Shown here one piece after another: positions 16,742-24,871 of a DNA stretch of 64,000 nucleotides. The notes under the pieces were generated by a model. It had not been told where the DNA came from and ran no database searches. It was given only the letters and a program-made list of their open reading frames with translations. Both the position numbers and the translations under genes were made by a program. Each line of letters begins with the position of its first letter. Position 1 is the first letter of the stretch. The stretch comes from Paenibacillus agri (GTDB lineage Bacteria; Bacillota; Bacilli; Paenibacillales; Paenibacillaceae), in NCBI RefSeq assembly GCF_013359945.1, contig NZ_JABWCS010000199.1, positions 47,704 to 111,703 on the forward strand, in the 5' to 3' direction.

Positions 16742-17704
16742 TTGAAGAGTAAAACAAGAAAAGTAGCGATTGTCGGCTCCGGAATGGTGGGCTCCAGTTG
16801 TGCCTACTCCATGGTTAATCAATCGATCTGCGATGAGATCATGATGATTGACCGGACCTACGACCGGGCCATGGCTCAGGCGCTGGATCTCTCCCACTGT
16901 ATGGATTTCACGGGTACCCGGACTAAGGTGTACGCCGGAACCTACAGTGACTGTGCCGGAATGGACGTTGTCATTCTCACAGCGGGCGCTAACCCGCAGC
17001 CCGGTCAGACCAGACTGGATGTACTTGACGCTGCAGCTGTGATCACTAAAGAAATTGTGGCCGGAATTATGGCTGGCGGCTTCGACGGCATCTTCGTCAT
17101 TGCGGCGAATCCGGTCGATATCGTCACTTATATGGTATGGAAAATGTCCGGACTCCCCCGGCACCGGGTGATCGGCACAGGCACCTCCATTGACTCTTCC
17201 CGGCTCAAGACGCTGCTATCCGATGTGTTCTCCATCGACCCTCGCAGCGTGAACGGATACGCGCTAGGCGAGCATGGGGAGTCCCAGTTCGTTGCCTGGT
17301 CGCATGTGACCATCGGCGGCAAACCTATTCTCCACATTATGGAGCAGCATCGCGAACGATTCAGTCACCTGGATCTGGACGACATCGCCCGCAAGACAAA
17401 GGATGCCGGTTGGGAGATCTTTACCCGCAAGGGCTCAACACATTTTGGAATCGGTAGTGCCCTGGCCTACATTACCCGGGCTATCCTGAACGATGAGAAC
17501 AAGATTATTGCTGTCTCGGCAATTCTGGAAGGAGAATACGGCCAGGAGGATGTGTGCGCAGGTGTGCCTGCCATTATTGGGCGCAGCGGCATCCATGAAT
17601 TGCTGGAGCTGAACCTGAATGATGAGGAGTCCGTTAAATTCGGCGCTTCTTGTGAAATTGTACGTTCCGGAATTAGCAGCCTCAGTCTCTCTCAGCCTGA
17701 ATAA
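16742..17704 (+). CDS. ldh: L-lactate dehydrogenase
   Basis: The 320-residue enzyme interconverts pyruvate and lactate with NADH. It shows the nucleotide motif [16 protein letters not shown] near residue 8, the substrate loop PQPGQTRLD with catalytic Arg, [24 protein letters not shown] and the active-site GEHGESQF near residue 179. The specificity loop lacks the arginine typical of malate dehydrogenases, supporting LDH. The start is TTG at 16742, preceded by GAGCGGGGA; no ATG is near. The gene is monocistronic, bounded by a hairpin shared with the convergent ATPase gene. Confidence 0.88.
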   Translation: MKSKTRKVAIVGSGMVGSSCAYSMVNQSICDEIMMIDRTYDRAMAQALDLSHCMDFTGTRTKVYAGTYSDCAGMDVVILTAGANPQPGQTRLDVLDAAAVITKEIVAGIMAGGFDGIFVIAANPVDIVTYMVWKMSGLPRHRVIGTGTSIDSSRLKTLLSDVFSIDPRSVNGYALGEHGESQFVAWSHVTIGGKPILHIMEQHRERFSHLDLDDIARKTKDAGWEIFTRKGSTHFGIGSALAYITRAILNDENKIIAVSAILEGEYGQEDVCAGVPAIIGRSGIHELLELNLNDEESVKFGASCEIVRSGISSLSLSQPE

Positions 17705-17717
17705 GAACAAAGCAAAA

Positions 17718-17765
17718 AACCTCCAGTCCGTAAGCACTCATAAATGTGCAGACACTGGAGGTTTT
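17718..17765. terminator. bidirectional terminator
   Basis: AAAACCTCCAGT pairs with ACTGGAGGTTTT over a loop of about 26 bases. A and T runs on both flanks suit termination of both ldh and the convergent cation ATPase. Confidence 0.85.
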
Positions 17766-17774
17766 ATTATGGAT

Positions 17775-20042
17775 TTAACCTTGCTCTTCAACTTTTAGTG
17801 CGCGAACACTGTTAAGTACAGCCAGTACCGTGACACCAACATCCGAGAAGACCGCTTCCCACATCGTCGCGATTCCGAATGCGCCGAGCAGAAGGAAGAT
17901 CGCCTTAACACCAAGTGCGAACCCAATGTTCTGCCAAACGATTCTCCGTGTACGCTTAGCCACGCCGATGGCGGTGGCAATCTTCGAAGGCTCATCCGTC
18001 ATGATGACGATATCCGCAGCTTCTATTGCGGCATCGGAACCCAATCCGCCCATCGCGATGCCAACATCTGCTCTGGCCAATACTGGAGTGTCGTTGATTC
18101 CATCCCCGACAAAAATAATCTTCTCCCGTCCGCTCTTCTCGCGCTCCAGCCGCTCAATAGCCTCAACCTTATGCTGCGGCAGCAGTTCGGCATGAATCTC
18201 GTCTACGCCGAGTTCGCGACCTACAGCCTCCGCAACAGAAGCAGCATCGCCGGTCAGCATGACCGTCTTGCGGATGCCAAGTCCCTTCAGCGCCGAGATG
18301 GCCCGCGCTGAATCCTCCTTCACCTCGTCTGCAATGACGAGGTAACCGTCATACTGCTTGCCGGTCGCGATATGCACGATTGTGCCACTCTGCTCCGGCA
18401 CCTGATAGGCAATGCCCTCCCGTTCCATCAGTCGGGCATTCCCGGCCAGCACAGCCTTACCGTCCACATTCACGGAGATGCCGTGACCGGAGATTTCGTT
18501 ATAATCCGAGATAGCGTCCTTAGCGATTTCCTCAGCGTAAGCGGCCCGAATAGATTCCGCAATCGGATGGTTCGAATGACTCTCCGCATAGGCTGCAGTG
18601 CGCAGCAACTCTTCTTTACTTCTCCCGTTCGCTGGATAAATACCAGTGACCTTGAATTGCCCCTTGGTCAGGGTACCAGTCTTATCGAAGACAACGACCT
18701 TAACATCATTGAGCGCCTCCAGGTAATTGCTGCCCTTCACGAGAATACCACTTCGGGAAGCGGCGCCGATACCGCCAAAGAAGCCAAGCGGGATCGACAC
18801 GACCAGCGCACAAGGGCAAGAGATTACGAGGAAGACCAGTGCCCGGTAGATCCAGTCCGAGAAGGTTGCTCCGCTGATCAGAAGCGGTGGAACAACAGCC
18901 AGCAGCAGCGCTGTGATCACTACTACAGGCGTGTAGCCACGAGCAAATTTGGTAATAAAGTTCTCTGTTTTGGCTTTATTGGAGGACGCATTCTGCACCA
19001 GCTCCAGAATCTTGGAGACTGCCGACTCTCCAAACGACTGCGTAACCTCCACGGTAATTACCCCGTTTCGGTTAATGAACCCGCTCAAGACCTTGCTGCC
19101 CGGACCCGCAGAGCGTGGTACCGATTCACCTGTCAGCGCTGAGGTATCCATCATCGCTCTACCTTCAAGGATAGTTCCGTCCAGCGGCACCTTCTCACCG
19201 GGCTTGACGAGAATAATGTCACCAATGGCCACTTCCTCTGGCGAAACGCGTCTTGTACCGCCATCGACTTTAAGTTCGGCAAACTCGGGGCGAATATCCA
19301 TCAGTGCCGTGATCGATCTGCGCGAACGATTCACCGCCAGACCCTGGAACAGCTCCCCGACCTGATAGAAGAGCATGACAGCGACCCCTTCCGGGTACTC
19401 CCCAATCGCAAATGCGCCGATCGTTGCCAGCGCCATCAGGAAGTTCTCGTCAAACACCTGACCTCTGACGATATTCTTGATGGCCTGCAGCACCACCTCG
19501 CCACCGACAATAAAGTAAGCGGCGAGAAAGATCAGCAGTTCGACAACTCCGTTCACCGGCAGCAGCATGCCTGCCGCTGCAAGAATCCCTCCGCCTGCCA
19601 GGCGGGTCAAGATTCGGCGCGTGTCGCCTTCCCCATGGGAATGCGTATGCCCGTGACCATCCTCATCGCCATGGGCATGCCCATGTCCATGATCATGACT
19701 GGTTCCATGATCATGTGTATGTCCCTTTTCTTCATGTGAATGCCCATGCTCATGACCGGATTTAGCCTGCGGAATCGCTCTGCCTCCAGCCAGTTTCTCC
19801 TTTAGCTTCACATGGGGCTCCAGCGCCGTGACGGTCCGCGCTGCTTCCACCCCGGCCGCTTCCGCATGGTTCTCGTCTGTAACCATAGTTAGCGTCTTGG
19901 TCACGAAATTCACGGAGCAGGAGGACACCCCCTCGATTTTGCCCACTTTATCTTCAATTTTCATTGCGCAGTTTGCGCAGTGCAGTCCTTCCAGCTCCCA
20001 CTGGCGTTTTACCGTTCCCTGAATCGTATTCAAACTACTCAT
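17775..20042 (-). CDS. cadA: zinc/cadmium/lead P1B-type ATPase (ZntA/CadA type)
   Basis: The efflux pump of about 755 residues has one N-terminal heavy-metal domain with GLHCANCAMKIE. A histidine/glycine-rich linker with many HGH and HSH units follows near residues 95-140. The membrane domain has SCPCALVVSIPLGFFGG, the CPC transport motif of Zn/Cd pumps. The catalytic Asp is in FDKTGTLTKG, SNHPIAESI is the HP motif, and VGDGINDTPVLA is the hinge. ATG at 20042 lies only two bases behind GAGGGAG, so TTG at 20033 (nine bases on) may be the true start. It exports Zn2+, Cd2+ or Pb2+ and is probably derepressed by metal through the operator at 20060-20079. Confidence 0.93.
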   Translation of the reverse strand: MSSLNTIQGTVKRQWELEGLHCANCAMKIEDKVGKIEGVSSCSVNFVTKTLTMVTDENHAEAAGVEAARTVTALEPHVKLKEKLAGGRAIPQAKSGHEHGHSHEEKGHTHDHGTSHDHGHGHAHGDEDGHGHTHSHGEGDTRRILTRLAGGGILAAAGMLLPVNGVVELLIFLAAYFIVGGEVVLQAIKNIVRGQVFDENFLMALATIGAFAIGEYPEGVAVMLFYQVGELFQGLAVNRSRRSITALMDIRPEFAELKVDGGTRRVSPEEVAIGDIILVKPGEKVPLDGTILEGRAMMDTSALTGESVPRSAGPGSKVLSGFINRNGVITVEVTQSFGESAVSKILELVQNASSNKAKTENFITKFARGYTPVVVITALLLAVVPPLLISGATFSDWIYRALVFLVISCPCALVVSIPLGFFGGIGAASRSGILVKGSNYLEALNDVKVVVFDKTGTLTKGQFKVTGIYPANGRSKEELLRTAAYAESHSNHPIAESIRAAYAEEIAKDAISDYNEISGHGISVNVDGKAVLAGNARLMEREGIAYQVPEQSGTIVHIATGKQYDGYLVIADEVKEDSARAISALKGLGIRKTVMLTGDAASVAEAVGRELGVDEIHAELLPQHKVEAIERLEREKSGREKIIFVGDGINDTPVLARADVGIAMGGLGSDAAIEAADIVIMTDEPSKIATAIGVAKRTRRIVWQNIGFALGVKAIFLLLGAFGIATMWEAVFSDVGVTVLAVLNSVRALKVEEQG

Positions 20043-20059
20043 CTCCCTCAAATAATCAT

Positions 20060-20079
20060 ATATGAGTATTTGTTCATAT
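20060..20079 (-). promoter_or_regulatory. ArsR/SmtB-type metal operator, copy 1
   Basis: ATATGAGTATTTGTTCATAT has 7-bp inverted ends and matches the CzrA/SmtB operator pattern ATATGA-N8-TCATAT. It lies just downstream of the -10 box of the P-type ATPase promoter, consistent with repression. The ArsR protein at 22340-22705 is the likely ligand. Confidence 0.8.
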
Positions 20080-20093
20080 GTTAACTTAACCAC

Positions 20094-20123
20094 ATTATAT
20101 GCCTTCCAATCTTGGAGTGTCAA
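20094..20123 (-). promoter_or_regulatory. sigma-A promoter of the P-type ATPase gene
   Basis: Minus strand TTGACA (20123-20118), 18-base spacer and a consensus TATAAT (20099-20094). The start of transcription would fall near 20087, next to the metal operator. Confidence 0.8.
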
Positions 20124-20192
20124 TGTGCATATGCATAATTTCCCTCCTCCTATCTGAGAATAACGAAATGTTCTCACTTTATTAAAAACACC

Positions 20193-20221
20193 TTGAAATA
20201 ACTGGTTCAGACATTTATTAT
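20193..20221 (+). promoter_or_regulatory. sigma-A promoter of the CDF exporter gene
   Basis: TTGAAA (20193-20198), 17-base spacer, TATTAT (20216-20221). The predicted start near 20228 lies inside the second metal operator. Confidence 0.75.
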
Positions 20222-20225
20222 TAAT

Positions 20226-20245
20226 ATATGAGCAATCATTCATAT
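20226..20245 (+). promoter_or_regulatory. ArsR/SmtB-type metal operator, copy 2
   Basis: ATATGAGCAATCATTCATAT shares both arms with the copy at 20060-20079 and overlaps the predicted start of the CDF gene. Identical arms on both divergent promoters argue for one common repressor. Confidence 0.8.
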
Positions 20246-20268
20246 GTTATTTGAAAAGAGGTCTTTCT

Positions 20269-21231
20269 ATGAACCATCATCCACAATCAGGCAGACATTC
20301 GCATGAAGAACCCGGGCATTCCCATCACGATCATACGCATGATCATCATGGACATTCGCACGCACCTAATAATAAAAAAGGGCTTTTGATTGCCCTCATC
20401 ATTACCTCGGGAATCATGTTCGTGGAGTTCTTCGGCGGGCTCTTCACTCATAGCCTTGCCCTACTCTCCGACGCAGGTCATATGCTCAGCGATATTGCCT
20501 CGCTGGCTTTGAGCCTTGTAGCAATGATATTTGCCGCTAAACCGGCCTCCTCCAAAAATACCTACGGCTTCTACCGCTTTGAGGTCATGGCCGCACTGTT
20601 CAACGGCGTCATGCTGTTCGTGATTGCCGGACTTGTTATCCGGGAAGCCTGGCAGCGTTTGTTCGAACCGCCCGTCGTCGCCAGCGGCTCTATGATCATC
20701 ATCGCTACCATTGGTTTGCTTGCTAATCTGGTGAGCGCCTGGGTCTTGATACGCAAAGGTGATGTAAAGGATAACCTCAATGTGCGCAGTGCCTATCTCC
20801 ACATTATTGGTGATGCTCTTGGTTCAGTCGGGGCCATTGTTGCTGGTGTAATCATGCAATGGTTCTCTTGGTATGCAGCTGACCCAATTATCAGTGTGCT
20901 GGTAGCTCTTCTGATACTCAAAAGTGCCTGGGGCGTGCTCAGACATTCGTTCCATATCCTTATGGAAGGCACACCGTCTGCGTTGAACAGCGATCAGGTC
21001 AAACAAGCTCTGCTACAAATTAGCGGCGTTGCTGACGTTCATGACCTGCATATCTGGACCATTACCTCAGGACTAAATGCGTTAAGCTGCCACCTGCGGA
21101 TTGAAGATGACAGAAGCGCTCAGGAAATATTGCAGCAAGCAGTGACTCTAATCGAGGATAAATATAATATCAGTCATACTACTATCCAGATCGAGACCTC
21201 CCCATTCCAGCACGGAGAATTAAAAGTGTAA
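20269..21231 (+). CDS. czcD: CDF family cation exporter (CzcD type)
   Basis: This 320-residue cation diffusion facilitator begins with a histidine-rich tail (HSHHDHTHDHHGHSHA). Six membrane helices follow. ALLSDAGHMLSDIASLALSL is the helix II metal site (H-x3-D), and SAYLHIIGDALGSVGAI is the helix V HxxxD site. The C-terminal cytoplasmic domain has DVHDLHIWTITSGLNALSCHL. It exports Zn2+ (or Cd2+, Co2+) by proton exchange. The ATG at 20269 follows AAAGAGG; a TTG 18 bases upstream is less likely. It diverges from the P-type ATPase under matching operators. Confidence 0.95.
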   Translation: MNHHPQSGRHSHEEPGHSHHDHTHDHHGHSHAPNNKKGLLIALIITSGIMFVEFFGGLFTHSLALLSDAGHMLSDIASLALSLVAMIFAAKPASSKNTYGFYRFEVMAALFNGVMLFVIAGLVIREAWQRLFEPPVVASGSMIIIATIGLLANLVSAWVLIRKGDVKDNLNVRSAYLHIIGDALGSVGAIVAGVIMQWFSWYAADPIISVLVALLILKSAWGVLRHSFHILMEGTPSALNSDQVKQALLQISGVADVHDLHIWTITSGLNALSCHLRIEDDRSAQEILQQAVTLIEDKYNISHTTIQIETSPFQHGELKV

Positions 21232-21240
21232 AGCTTTAGC

Positions 21241-21280
21241 GCTGCCCCGCCATCCTGATTATGGCCGGGGCAGCTTTTTT
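21241..21280 (+). terminator. rho-independent terminator
   Basis: GCTGCCCCG pairs with CGGGGCAGC over a 16-base loop that can pair further, followed by TTTTTT. It ends the CDF gene. Confidence 0.9.
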
Positions 21281-21325
21281 ACATACTGAAATAAACGTTT
21301 GACATTATTACAAATAAATGTAATT

Positions 21326-21492
21326 ATGAATTGCGTTAAATGGACATTAATGGAAGGGGTCAGGAGCGGCTATGATTTGAAGAAGACCATTGATAGCTCC
21401 GTATAATTTTTGACAAGGCCGGTTTTGGCAGTCTCTACCCTGCACTCAAACAGCTGACCGATAAGGGAATGGTGGAGAAACTGTGGTTGTAA
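21326..21492 (+). pseudogene. decayed PadR family regulator remnant
   Basis: One frame from ATG 21326 reads MNCVKWTLMEGVRSGYDLKK then TIDSSV and stops. The SGYDLKKTI block is a PadR helix signature. About 20 bases on, a different frame reads FGSLYPALKQLTDKGMVEKL (21424 onward), the PadR recognition helix and wing, and then stops. The parts are in frames offset by two bases with internal sequence missing. The rest of the gene is absent. It lies 28 bases before the CPBP gene, which a PadR protein may once have controlled. Confidence 0.75.
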
Positions 21493-21520
21493 GAAATCAT
21501 GGAGAGGAAGAGGTTGCACT

Positions 21521-22282
21521 ATGACAAACCCAAAGGTTAATTCTTCATTTTCACAGAGACACCCGGTATGGGCCGTTGTTATTATTGAAGGGCTGCTACT
21601 GGTCGCCATGATAGCCGCCGGAGCCTACGCTACCATCAAACAGCTTAGCTACACTGCACCTGTGCTTATTGCGTTTGTCCCTATCGCGCTTGTCTTAATT
21701 GCTTATTTTACAATCAGGCACAAGTGGAGCTATATGGGCTTTCGACCGCTAGGTAGTATCCCTGCAGCGAACTGGATTTATTATGCCCCGCTGCTGCTAA
21801 TCCTTGTTATTACTACGTTAAATGGATTTCGCAAAATCGAACTTTCCGATGCATTATACTATCTCTTCTTCACCCTGCTGGTGGGATTCGTGGAAGAGAG
21901 CCTCTACCGGGGCCTGATCCTGAAGACGCTACTGACCAAGAGCATTAAGGTCGCTGTAGCGGCGTCCAGTATCCTATTCGCAGTCACCCACATTCTGAAT
22001 GCTCTTTCCGGCCAAAATCTCACCGAGACCCTGCTTCAGATCGTATACGCTCTTCTTATAGGAATAGTGCTGGCTTTGCTGATGGTGAAGAATAATAATA
22101 TCATTCCGCTGATTCTGTTCCACTTTTTACATAACCTGATTCGGTTCGTGGGCAATGATAGTCCCGAAGGCTTTATCGGCTATGATCTCCTTATCGTGGT
22201 GGTGCTTGCTGCCTATGCGGTATGGATTGCTGTATCTTTGAAAAGAACACCGTTGCCTTCGGGAATAGACCAAGCCGGTTAA
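21521..22282 (+). CDS. CPBP family intramembrane metalloprotease
   Basis: This 253-residue membrane protein has about seven helices. FVEESLYRGLILKTLL near residue 125 is CPBP motif 1 (EExxxR), SILFAVTHILNAL near residue 149 is motif 2, and LILFHFLHNLIRF near residue 204 is motif 3 with its histidine. These residues bind metal in the CAAX-processing/bacteriocin-processing family. Many bacterial members have no known substrate; some give bacteriocin self-immunity. AGAGG lies before the ATG at 21521. Confidence 0.9.
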   Translation: MTNPKVNSSFSQRHPVWAVVIIEGLLLVAMIAAGAYATIKQLSYTAPVLIAFVPIALVLIAYFTIRHKWSYMGFRPLGSIPAANWIYYAPLLLILVITTLNGFRKIELSDALYYLFFTLLVGFVEESLYRGLILKTLLTKSIKVAVAASSILFAVTHILNALSGQNLTETLLQIVYALLIGIVLALLMVKNNNIIPLILFHFLHNLIRFVGNDSPEGFIGYDLLIVVVLAAYAVWIAVSLKRTPLPSGIDQAG

Positions 22283-22297
22283 ATAGCCACACACTAA

Positions 22298-22322
22298 AAT
22301 AGACCGCCTATGGCGGTCTATT
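22298..22322. terminator. bidirectional terminator
   Basis: AATAGACCGCC pairs with GGCGGTCTATT over a three-base loop, between the convergent CPBP and arsR genes. Confidence 0.8.
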
Positions 22323-22339
22323 GCTGTATGCATCAATAG

Positions 22340-22705
22340 TTATTCATGTCTGATATGCTCATGCGTCTGCATGAAGATCTGCTCCACATGCGCATCGTTC
22401 AACGAATAATACACCGTCTTGCCTTCCTTGCGGCGCTTCACAATCCGCAGGTTCCGCAAGTACCGCAACTGGTGGGATACGGCAGACTGGCCCATATCCA
22501 GAATGTCAGACAGGTCATGCACACACAGCTCCCGCTGTGACAGAGCATAGATGAGACGCACCCTTGTCGGATCGCCTAGTGCCTTGAACATCTCGGCCAT
22601 CTTGTCTGTTGTTTCCCGGTCAGGCAGAATCAAGGACACGTCTTCCGGTTCCAACTCTGAACCGTGGCATGTGTTGTCGCACTCTTCAATTGCTGCTGGC
22701 TCCAT
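22340..22705 (-). CDS. ArsR/SmtB family metal-sensing repressor
   Basis: This 121-residue winged-helix regulator has MAEMFKALGDPTRVRLIYALSQ and the recognition region DMGQSAVSHQLRYLRNLRIV. The wing is RRKEGKTVYYSLND. The C-terminal DAHVEQIFMQTHEHIRHE carries the D-x-H ... H-x-x-H/E alpha-5 zinc site of CzrA/SmtB. ELCVHDL replaces the ELCVCDL cysteine motif of CadC/ArsR, so zinc or cobalt sensing through alpha-5 is more likely than cadmium sensing through alpha-3. ATG at 22705 has GGAGGAGG eight bases upstream. The twin operators at 20060 and 20226 fit its family. Confidence 0.92.
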   Translation of the reverse strand: MEPAAIEECDNTCHGSELEPEDVSLILPDRETTDKMAEMFKALGDPTRVRLIYALSQRELCVHDLSDILDMGQSAVSHQLRYLRNLRIVKRRKEGKTVYYSLNDAHVEQIFMQTHEHIRHE

Positions 22706-22929
22706 GACTTCGCCCTCCTCCACAGTATCAGTCGATTCACCGGATCACCCGATCACTTTCATCTATTATAAGAAAAAGATGATCTGCTGTCCATGGAAGC
22801 GCTAGCTGCCGCAGACAACGAACATTAATTGCTCCAGCGGAAGGTTGAGGGTCTCTCAGACGTCCTAATGTAGGGCGACCTTGCCAATGAGGCCATATCA
22901 AGATTTATTCAACATAAGCCGAAAATGAC

Positions 22930-22963
22930 AAACAGCAAGCCCCGTTATAAGAAGCCTGCTGTT
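22930..22963 (-). terminator. terminator hairpin, minus strand
   Basis: On the minus strand AAACAGCAGGC pairs imperfectly with GCTTGCTGTTT and is followed by a broken T tract. It lies just past the stop of the PNPOx-like gene. Confidence 0.6.
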
Positions 22964-22981
22964 TGTTCGCTTGATATAGGA

Positions 22982-23422
22982 TTATTTTACACTGCCTGCA
23001 GATTGTCTCTCCCAGACACCATGTTCCTGTGTTTTGCCCATATATTCGATACGTGACGGGGTAAGCTCCAGAATGACATAATCGGGATCTTCCGGTCCCT
23101 TGAACCATGGCTCCAGATCCTTATTCCAGACCTTGGCTCGAAGGGTCTCGTCCTTTGTAATGTCTACGGTCGCTTCAATCTCCAGAATATCCTTCCCCCC
23201 GCCGGCTTCATAGCCAAGCAGCAGAAAAGCGTTGCCGTTCTCCTTCAGTTCCTCTACCTTATGGGTCTTGCGGTCTGTTGCCAAATAAATTTTAAGTCCA
23301 TCGTGAAAGACCGCCATGTAACGCACCTTCGGTTTGTTCCCCGCTTCAACGGTTCCGAAAGAGCCGAACTTGTTGTCATCCAGTACCTTGATGATCTTCT
23401 GTTCCAGGTCCTTTGGATTCAT
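22982..23422 (-). CDS. pyridoxamine 5'-phosphate oxidase-fold protein
   Basis: This 146-residue split-barrel flavin-binding protein resembles general stress protein 26-like PNPOx relatives. GSFGTVEAGNKPKVRYMAVF, GLKIYLATDRKTHKVEELKENG and NAFLLLGYEAG are the usual beta-barrel strands. A general role in FMN or F420-like flavin binding is plausible; the catalytic substrate is unknown. AAGGAGATG lies before the ATG. It is transcribed alone toward the hairpin at 22930. Confidence 0.88.
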   Translation of the reverse strand: MNPKDLEQKIIKVLDDNKFGSFGTVEAGNKPKVRYMAVFHDGLKIYLATDRKTHKVEELKENGNAFLLLGYEAGGGKDILEIEATVDITKDETLRAKVWNKDLEPWFKGPEDPDYVILELTPSRIEYMGKTQEHGVWERQSAGSVK

Positions 23423-23584
23423 TATTCAAGACATCTCCTTCCTGGCGATGTAAATATAAGTTTATATATCCACATCTGCCAATTAGACTTATGATAGTGA
23501 TTGTGCTTAAGATAGTGTACCCGCTCTGGGCATATTGAATCCGGGCGCGGTTCCATAACTTAACTTGTTAAGGAGTATTTCAAC

Positions 23585-24799
23585 GTGAAAAAATTAATCT
23601 GGCTTGGCTGTCTCTCCTACTTTGTGATCGGCTTGGCCCATGTAGTACTGGGTTCTATTCTCCCCGTACTATTGGAGCATTATGACCAGAGCTACAGCGC
23701 TGGTGGGCAGCTGATCTTCACCCAATTTGCCGGCTTCCTGGCCGGTGTGCTGATCTCTCCCTTTCTGAATCGCCGCTTCGGTAAGCGCGGTGGTATTCTC
23801 ATTGCCACTGGACTGTTGCTTGTTGCTGAGGTTGCTTACACCTTCTTACCACCGTGGGGCTGGATGTATGTTATCGCTGTTGCCGCAGGCTTTGGTTTTG
23901 GTATGGTTGAAGCCGTCATCGGCACGGTCATTATTGCCGCAGTCACAGAAGGCACTGCTGTTGCCATGAGTAGGCTTGAAGTTCTATTCGGCGTCGGTGC
24001 ATTGCTTATGCCTCTAATCTCGAGCGGCCTGATCGCCGCCGGCTGGTGGAAGCTTAGCTTTCTGATTGTAGCAGCATTCTCTCTAGTTGCCCTGATCTTC
24101 TGGAGCAAAGGCCGGTTCGGCAAGCTGCAGCCCTTGCTGGATGACCGCGGTCCACGCCGCCCAGTAACAGACGTGGCTTCAGACAGTCACACGCCGCGCT
24201 TTCCTTACAAGGGCAAACAGTGGTTCATCCTCGGGATATTTATTGTCTTCTTCTTTATCTATGTAGGCACCGAAATGAGCCTGGTGAATTTCATGCCCGC
24301 CATCTTCATTGCCAAGCTGGGTATGTCGGAATCAGGGGCAGCCCTGACCGTCACCTGCTTCTGGCTGGCTATGTCGATAGGACGGCTGTTCGCCGGGGTG
24401 CTCGCCGAGAAAATTTCTTACCGCGTCTATGTTCTGGGCAGCTGCCTGTTGACCGTAGTGTTACTGGCTCTATTTCCATTCACTGAACACCGTCTTGTTG
24501 CCTTTATCATTATCATTCTACTGGGATTGTTCATGTCCGGCCTCTTCTCCATCGCACTGGTCTTCTCCAGCAAATTAATGCCGGGTACCGAGGAATCCAC
24601 GCCAAGCATCATGATTGCCTCCGGCGGCATTGGCGGAGCCATTCTGCCACTGCTTACCGGCTGGTCGATGGACCACCTGCAAGCGGCACAAACAGCCGGA
24701 CTGCTTGCAGCATTTGCTACTGTCCTCTTCCTGCTCAGCATAGCTGCATGGAGAATACGTCCGGGACGGGATTCCGGACATACATCACCCGGTCATTGA
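23585..24799 (+). CDS. MFS transporter
   Basis: This 404-residue protein has twelve predicted helices in two halves split by a hydrophilic loop near residues 180-210 (GRFGKLQPLLDDRGPRR). LNRRFGKRGGILIA is the loop 2-3 motif A of the major facilitator family. The substrate is unknown. The start is GTG at 23585, preceded by AAGGAG; no nearby ATG has a better site. It is read in the same direction as the CorA-like gene 73 bases later, and no clear terminator lies between. Confidence 0.85.
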   Translation: MKKLIWLGCLSYFVIGLAHVVLGSILPVLLEHYDQSYSAGGQLIFTQFAGFLAGVLISPFLNRRFGKRGGILIATGLLLVAEVAYTFLPPWGWMYVIAVAAGFGFGMVEAVIGTVIIAAVTEGTAVAMSRLEVLFGVGALLMPLISSGLIAAGWWKLSFLIVAAFSLVALIFWSKGRFGKLQPLLDDRGPRRPVTDVASDSHTPRFPYKGKQWFILGIFIVFFFIYVGTEMSLVNFMPAIFIAKLGMSESGAALTVTCFWLAMSIGRLFAGVLAEKISYRVYVLGSCLLTVVLLALFPFTEHRLVAFIIIILLGLFMSGLFSIALVFSSKLMPGTEESTPSIMIASGGIGGAILPLLTGWSMDHLQAAQTAGLLAAFATVLFLLSIAAWRIRPGRDSGHTSPGH

Positions 24800-24871
24800 G
24801 GCCGGGTAATCACAATTCGCTTTTTGGGGTAATGTAGATTGTATTGATATCCTGCACATAAGGTGGAACTC

